Source: Gymnorhina tibicen
Taxonomy: Eukaryota > Chordata > Aves > Passeriformes > Artamidae
DNA length: 64,000 bases
Assembly (NCBI GenBank): GCA_013399875.1
Contig: VXAZ01005524.1
Coordinates: 310,001-374,000 of the forward strand
Reading direction: 5' to 3'
A model generated the notes under the pieces. That model made no database searches. It worked only from the letters and a program-made list of their open reading frames with translations, and had not been told where the DNA came from. Below are positions 58,513 to 64,000 of the stretch, piece after piece; position 1 is the stretch's first letter, and the number at the start of each line of letters is the position of its first letter. Both the position numbers and the translations under genes were made by a program.

Positions 58513-60024
58513 TTGTTTTGTTTGGGATTTTTTTTCATTAAAGAATATTTAATTTTTTTTTTGAAGTCACTTGGGGTTATCATATTAACAGTCTTACATA
58601 ATTTAACTGCTTAAAAGCATTGCCATTGGTCATTGTGTATGTCTTCCATATCTCAGAATGTCATTCAACTGTATAAATTCGGAAATTTTTTCATGCTCTA
58701 GTTCTTGGAAAATCTATATATTTTTTTAAAATGTTTTTGAAACATTTTGGAGAGAAAAATGGAAAAATAAATGCTGAAGAAGAATTAAAGGGATATTACT
58801 CTAAAGAAACTGGAAACTTGCCAGTAGTAATTAATAGCTTCAGAATACTGAAAATTAAAGGGAATTTATATGATTTTTTTGAGGTTTATGCTGTGTATCA
58901 AAAAATATGTCACCAAATTCCATCTGTAAATTAAAGCAACTGTGTTATTTTTCCATACCTCTTTTGATCACTCAGAGGGGATCTCATTAATCTAGTGGTT
59001 TGATCTTTAGCTGTAGATGACCAGCCTTCTCAAAAATAAGGAAAAGTAAGGGAAAACACTCATTAGAAGAATGATATTTTGATACAGCTATGTGTATACA
59101 AAGTTCCTGGGACATTTTGACTGATATCTTGACTTTGCCTGTCCTTTACTCACATACTACAGAAACTTATGTATGTTGTATTAGGACTGGGGATGATGTT
59201 TATTAGAAAGACGTAGAGCTTTCTTTATATCATCTAAGATTTCCTTAACTCAAGAAAACTCTCCACCAAAGTTATGCTTTGTCTTCAAATCCCCAAAACA
59301 ACACTTTCACAGCGACCTACTGGTTAAGTAAAAAAATATAATCGCTTGTGTAAAGTAGTGGTTTCATGTACTGCATTCAACTGCAGAAATAAAAGAATTA
59401 TCCCCCCCACGCCCCCAAAAAAAATTCAATAGTGTTTTAATAGTTTTTGACCTTTCAGGAAAAGATACAGTCCACTTCCCTGCTGGATGCTAGACTCAGG
59501 GACACAGAAGATACCTGCCAGGCTTCACAGTTTCCTAAGATTCAACACAACAAATGAAAAATACCGTGAAGAATAAAGCATCCTTAAGATAGATATCAAA
59601 TATAGGTCTATTGAACCAAACTAACACTTTCAAAGTCCTGGTAGACTTTATCAAAAAATCAACATCATATTACTCCTGTTTCATACCCTATATAGATTAA
59701 GAAAGCATTTAATTTGTTAACTTTCTGTATACAAGATGCTAGAAACCCTTTGTAATGGAATTTGTTAGTTCGGAGGCAGGAAATCAGATTTTGATCCCTC
59801 TTGTGGCAATGTAAATATGAAATAATGGAAATAGGTTTAAAATTTAAAACATGTAAATTAAAGTTTTATGTGTCCTATTAATTTGGAGTTGTCTGCTTTT
59901 ATTTACTTAAATCTTTCAGTTATCTCTGTAAAGATATGAGATATAATAAACGATTAGATAATGCTTTGTGTCTTTAATTTAATTAGAGCTTCTGTACAAA
60001 ATGATGCTGTTGTTTTGGAGACCA
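58513..60024. other. Unique AT-rich sequence, no gene seen
   Basis: No supported feature. A C-rich run at 59402-59416 has too few runs for a quadruplex. Confidence 0.6.
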
Positions 60025-60105
60025 GTGCATTGATCCCAGTTAACAACTGAACACTGATATAGCTGCACACTCCCTCCCCCCTCCCATGGTACAAGGAATA
60101 AATGG
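60025..60105 (-). mobile_element. ERVL-type LTR 3'-end scrap, antisense
   Basis: CATTGATCCCAGTTAACAAC, TGAACACTGATATAGCTGCA and CACTCCCTCCCCCCTCCCA match the end block seen at 45270-45330 (CCCAGCTGGCAACT, AGCACCACACAGCTGC, CACTCCCC). The remaining U3 part is missing or unrecognisable. Confidence 0.6.
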
Positions 60106-60254
60106 AAGGAGAGTCTTTCCTTGGAAATGAGAATGGAATTGAGAAGTCTTGTGGATCAGGTCAGATCTTTCAGGTCTGCCCCCTCCCAGTCTCTTGCCTA
60201 CCCCAGCCTGCTCTCTGGGGAAGTGCAGAGTGGGGAAAAAGGAGAAAGCCAGAG
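60106..60254. other. GC-richer sequence between LTR scrap and CR1
   Basis: GC-rich relative to the window (CCCCCTCCCAGTCTC, CCAGCCTGCTCTCTGGGG). It may belong to the LTR remnant or to another repeat. Not matched. Confidence 0.4.
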
Positions 60255-60706
60255 TGATGTGCAAACACCGGTGATTACACCTCTGGAATACTGCACTGCG
60301 GTTTTTGGTCCCTAAGTCAGGAAGAATTTTGAGATATGAAAGACACACATCATAAGGCTACCCAATTTATCAGGTGTCTAGATTGCATGTTCCACATGAG
60401 ATGGGGAGAGGGAGCTGGGGTTGCTTAGTCTCCTGAGGAGGAAGCTAAGGGGTAATTTCACAGCAGTCTACTATCACCTGAGGGGGAGTTGCAAACATGA
60501 AAATGGCCAGATGATACAGCAGAGACAAATGGGCACAAACTGTGGCTTGAGAGGCTCATATGAGGCATTAGGAAAATAATTGTATCTAAAAGGGTAGTGC
60601 AATACTTAAACAGGTTGCCCTGAACAATCCTGGGCTCTGCACCTCTGGAGGTCTATGAGACTCAGCCAAAGTCACAGCCAACCTGATCTCCTGCTGGCAA
60701 ACAGGT
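60255..60706 (+). mobile_element. CR1 LINE fragment, sense
   Basis: TACACCTCTGGAATACTGCA, TTTTTGGTCCCTAAGTCAGG, AAGAATTTTGAGATATGAAA, GGGGTTGCTTAGTCTCCTGA, AAATGGGCACAAACTGTGG, TTAAACAGGTTGCCCTGAAC and a diverged tail near 60700. The order matches the CR1 reverse-transcriptase end plus 3' UTR. It is an old copy with gaps. Confidence 0.82.
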
Positions 60707-63655
60707 CTACTTTGAACGAAATGTTAACACATTGGCCTTTAGCAATATCTTTAAAACAACATTTTTTTATCATTCCATGACTATCTGTTTCTTGGATTTA
60801 TATTATAAACATCAAGGATTGTTCATTGTTGCTGACAGCAGCTTGGAACCCCTTAGCCTAAAACTTACTTTGAAAAGAAATTACCAGTTTCTAAGGTGTC
60901 TAAACAAACATATATTTAAAACTTTCAAACTACAGCCCTGAATGTATCTAAGCACAGTCAAGAACTGGAAATTTTATCTACCATTTCAGTTTCAGAATGT
61001 TTCAGTATATTAAAGACAAGATATGCTGCCAGGATAGAGCAGGATCACCAAAGCTGTCTGAACAGTCTCTGTTATCTGTTGTGTCAATACAGAAGGAATT
61101 TCAGTTCCTGGGACTCCTGATACAGGATCTTCCACGAGCATAAATTGAGTAAAAAATAATTTTAAAAAATTAAAAAGTAAAAAAGAAGGAAAGATTATTC
61201 AATGCCAGGTTTATAACTATCACATCAGTTTAAAGCTGATTTATTTTATTTCATTAGCAGGAAGACCATATGAGAGGCTAATTCTTTTTCTGAGTCGTTT
61301 TGAATGGAATCAACTTGAATTAGAACTTGAGTTGAAATAAACAACAACAAGCAGTTTGTTGAATCCTGATCTTTTGTTTATTTAAACAGGCTGATGATCC
61401 TTAATCAAAATTTTCTTCAAATTAAGGTAACAAATTTGTTCAAGAATGTGTAAACAGTTTGTTTATAAGACATTTGTAAATAGCACTGAGGATCTAAGAT
61501 AAGAAATCAAATACGCCACTGTTGCAATATGTTTCTCACTTTAAAGATTTATTAGGCTGTAGTATCTTCCTATGGAAAACTGTGATGTTTATGAAAGGAA
61601 AAAAAAACCTGCCATGCATCTCCAATGAGGGGAAAAAATATTCAAAATGCTTCAAGCACTTTTCTGACTCACATCACTTACTTTTGATTAGTTTGAATGG
61701 ATCAAATGTAGCCCTAAAAAGCAGAAGTCTTCTAGCTGTATGAGCATCTATTCTCCAACAAAGATGAGGTCTTCTGTACCCCAGGTGGATGCAGATGGCT
61801 AACATGGATAGGAGGGGATGGGGGGAGGTGCAGTAGAACTGAGCCACATGCTTATTATCAGAGAGATCGGAGGGAACACAGATATAGTCCTGTTACCACT
61901 GTTTTCTGTTTACAAGCTCAGATCAATCATCTGTTTGCATACAGAAAGCTGAATGGCTATGAAAGGCATGTTGGCTACCTATAAAGAGGAAAGAGACCTC
62001 TTATTCAGGCACTCTTAAACACTTAAAATGGTGTAAGATACCTAAATGCCCATTTTTAGATTTCTGAATTACCCAGTGATTTCAATGCTTACACTCAGCT
62101 TGAGATCTGATCCTGTCTTCTAATGGCCAATCTTTTGCTCTCAGTCTGGTGACATACAGGCAATCACAACAGCATAAACTGTTAAGATGCCAAACCTGGA
62201 AAACTGATGCAGTTACCTCTTTCTAGAATTAGAGCATTTGATTGTTGAAGAAGAGGATTAAAAAAAAAAAAAACTGGGAATTTAGACTAGCACAGCTGCT
62301 GCTGTTGTTAGCGAGGAAAAGAACATGAAATGCAAAAGAGGATGGTGAGTTAGTTTCACTGACAGGGCATTCAAGCTGATTTCCAGTTGTTCTGCCCTGA
62401 ATAAATGTACTGATACTGCAGTAAAGGCTTCACAATGATTTCCATGTCTCATACTTGGTTTTGTCACCCACACACATCAGCTGAATGCTGGAAATAAAAC
62501 TAATTAAAATCTTGCCCCTTTTCACAGTAAGAAAAGATTTCAAACAACTATCGCAATCTTAAGCCAAAATAATTATAAAATGCAGATCTTGGTATCTTGT
62601 AGTCATTAATGTTTATAGCCAATAGAAACTCAATTTCAAAATCACAGTTTCATTTATATTAGTTGCACTTCTCAAAAAGAATATCTTTCATGTGGAAGTC
62701 TAGCTTTCAAACTTTTCAAGCCTTGCAACCCTGACATTATCATGCTTCCTGCAGACTTCTGCTCCTATTGTAGTAACATATGGATGAAAAGGACTTCATG
62801 GATTACTGAGTCTTGTCCCCTGCTGTGTATATAATCCTGAGCCCACTGAAATCAGTGGGAGTTTTAGCTTTTTCTACAATGGTAACATGATTAGGCCTAG
62901 AGTATCTCAAAAATGTTCAAATTAAAGTTGGGGTTTTTTGCACATTTTTCTAATGACTTGTTAAAGATAGTATTAAAAGGTCTTAAATTCCAAATGTAAT
63001 TGGTTCAGTGTAGTTGCATTTTGTTTCTAAACTCCTTATTCTATGAAGAAAATCTGAAAATAACACTGAAGAATGTATTCTTATTCATGTCTACTCATGA
63101 AAGGTCAAAGCACACTGAGCTTAGATGTCTCAAGCAAAGGACAGGCTAGAGGCAAGGACCACAGCCTTTAAGCTGATTTAACTCTTCATAACCATAATGA
63201 TCCAGAGAATTGGAGTAACAACAGTTACAGATGATATTTATAGGGGAAATAAATGCTTACTGCCCTTGAAAATCTGTACTTATCCTGTTCTGTTTCCTTA
63301 ATTAGTTTAAAGATAAAAGATTAGTCCACTGGATTAATCCTCCAGATCCACATTTTCACAGAGTGAAGTGGGTATATCTCAGGTACTTTCTCACATCTTC
63401 GAGCTGTATTAGGAAAGAAAGACAGCAAAGTAAAGTGAAAACGTGTTGGCTTACAAAATCTGCTGAAATAGTTGGTATTTCCCAGTTTATTTAAGACTAA
63501 AATTTATTTGAGCTAACATCGGTTATCTGAAGTTACTTGTGTGGTCAGAGGCAGTGAAATTTCCTTTATATGGTCAATAGAGAGAAGTGGAACACGTTGG
63601 GAATTCAAATCAACATAAACATCTGTATTAGATTGCACGGATTCATCCTACGAGA
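60707..63655. other. Unique AT-rich sequence, no gene seen
   Basis: No coding, RNA or repeat element supported. It has a short G-rich word run at 61810-61830 and A12 near 62260. Confidence 0.6.
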
Positions 63656-63718
63656 GAAAAAAACCAAAACAACCAAACAATCAAAGAACCAAACATCTAA
63701 AAACAACAAAACCCCCAA
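63656..63718 (+). repeat. A/C-rich low-complexity tract
   Basis: Irregular AAACC, AACCAA and AACAA units, pure A/C apart from a few T or G bases. The frame across it is translated repeat. Confidence 0.85.
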
Positions 63719-64000
63719 GCATCTGATTTTAATAATAATACTTGGGGTTTTTTTTTAGAATGTAAAATAACCAGACTGATGAAATGTGTTAGATTATAGG
63801 TTTACTTTATAATTTTAAAATATGCCAGTATATTTAGCACATCAACACCTTTAAAGATTTTATGAAAAACTTAGTATAAATTCCAAACACGTGTCATTAT
63901 TCCACAAAACAGAAAAAAATTATAGAAATATAGTTAGTTGAGATGTCTTTAATACTAGAAGAGCTGTAGATTAATAGCCACTAATGATATCTTAACCAGC
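63719..64000. other. Unique AT-rich sequence to the window end
   Basis: Nothing recognised. Window edge. Confidence 0.6.

Noticed and set aside
59402..59416. C-rich run as a G-quadruplex
   Set aside because: Only two separate C runs, which does not meet the four-run requirement.

Overview
This window is vertebrate nuclear DNA, almost certainly from a bird and probably a songbird. The evidence is the repeat content: many CR1 LINE fragments on both strands, and several retroviral long terminal repeats (LTRs) of avian ERVL-like and other ERV types. Unique sequence is AT-rich and poor in CpG. I found no protein-coding gene, tRNA, rRNA or CRISPR array that I can support. The open frames I checked (the longest reach about 130 codons) fall in LTRs, CR1 copies, microsatellites or AT-rich sequence at lengths expected by chance. 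The window reads as a gene desert or a large intron. Repeat families were assigned by recognising their conserved stretches by eye, without a database search. Most element borders are therefore good to about 10-30 bases. Borders fixed by target-site duplications are exact.

Layout. Bases 1-8.7 kb are mostly unique, with an old CR1 3' tail, an AAGGC array, a truncated LTR, and a CR1 remnant folded into a 59-bp perfect inverted repeat (5777-5835 / 5933-5991). Bases 8.7-10.1 kb hold two adjacent minus-strand LTRs. An unexplained CpG-bearing patch follows at 10.9-11.5 kb. Bases 16.4-17.1 kb hold a plus-strand LTR whose 5' end is duplicated around a single N, which looks like an assembly scar. Bases 22.4-23.8 kb hold a minus-strand CR1 split by a solo LTR with a 6-bp target duplication. 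More CR1 copies lie at 24.6-25.0 and 26.9-27.7 kb.

Bases 33.9-41.3 kb are an LTR cluster: five LTRs of at least three types, in both orientations, one with a clean 5-bp target duplication, followed by a possible ERV-internal remnant. Bases 42.5-45.8 kb carry three CR1 pieces and another LTR. The remainder is unique AT-rich DNA with a tight G-quadruplex motif (50.6 kb), a 150-bp polypyrimidine microsatellite (53.3 kb), and CR1 copies at 53.6, 56.6, 58.5 and 60.3 kb.

No genes act together here. What can be read is an insertion history: old CR1 copies, later LTR insertions into and beside them, solo-LTR formation, and local rearrangements. I did not find a convincing undescribed biological system. 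The items most worth checking are the perfect inverted repeat, the duplicated block around the N, the CpG-bearing patch, the G-quadruplex motif, and one exon-like open frame at 18.4-18.75 kb.
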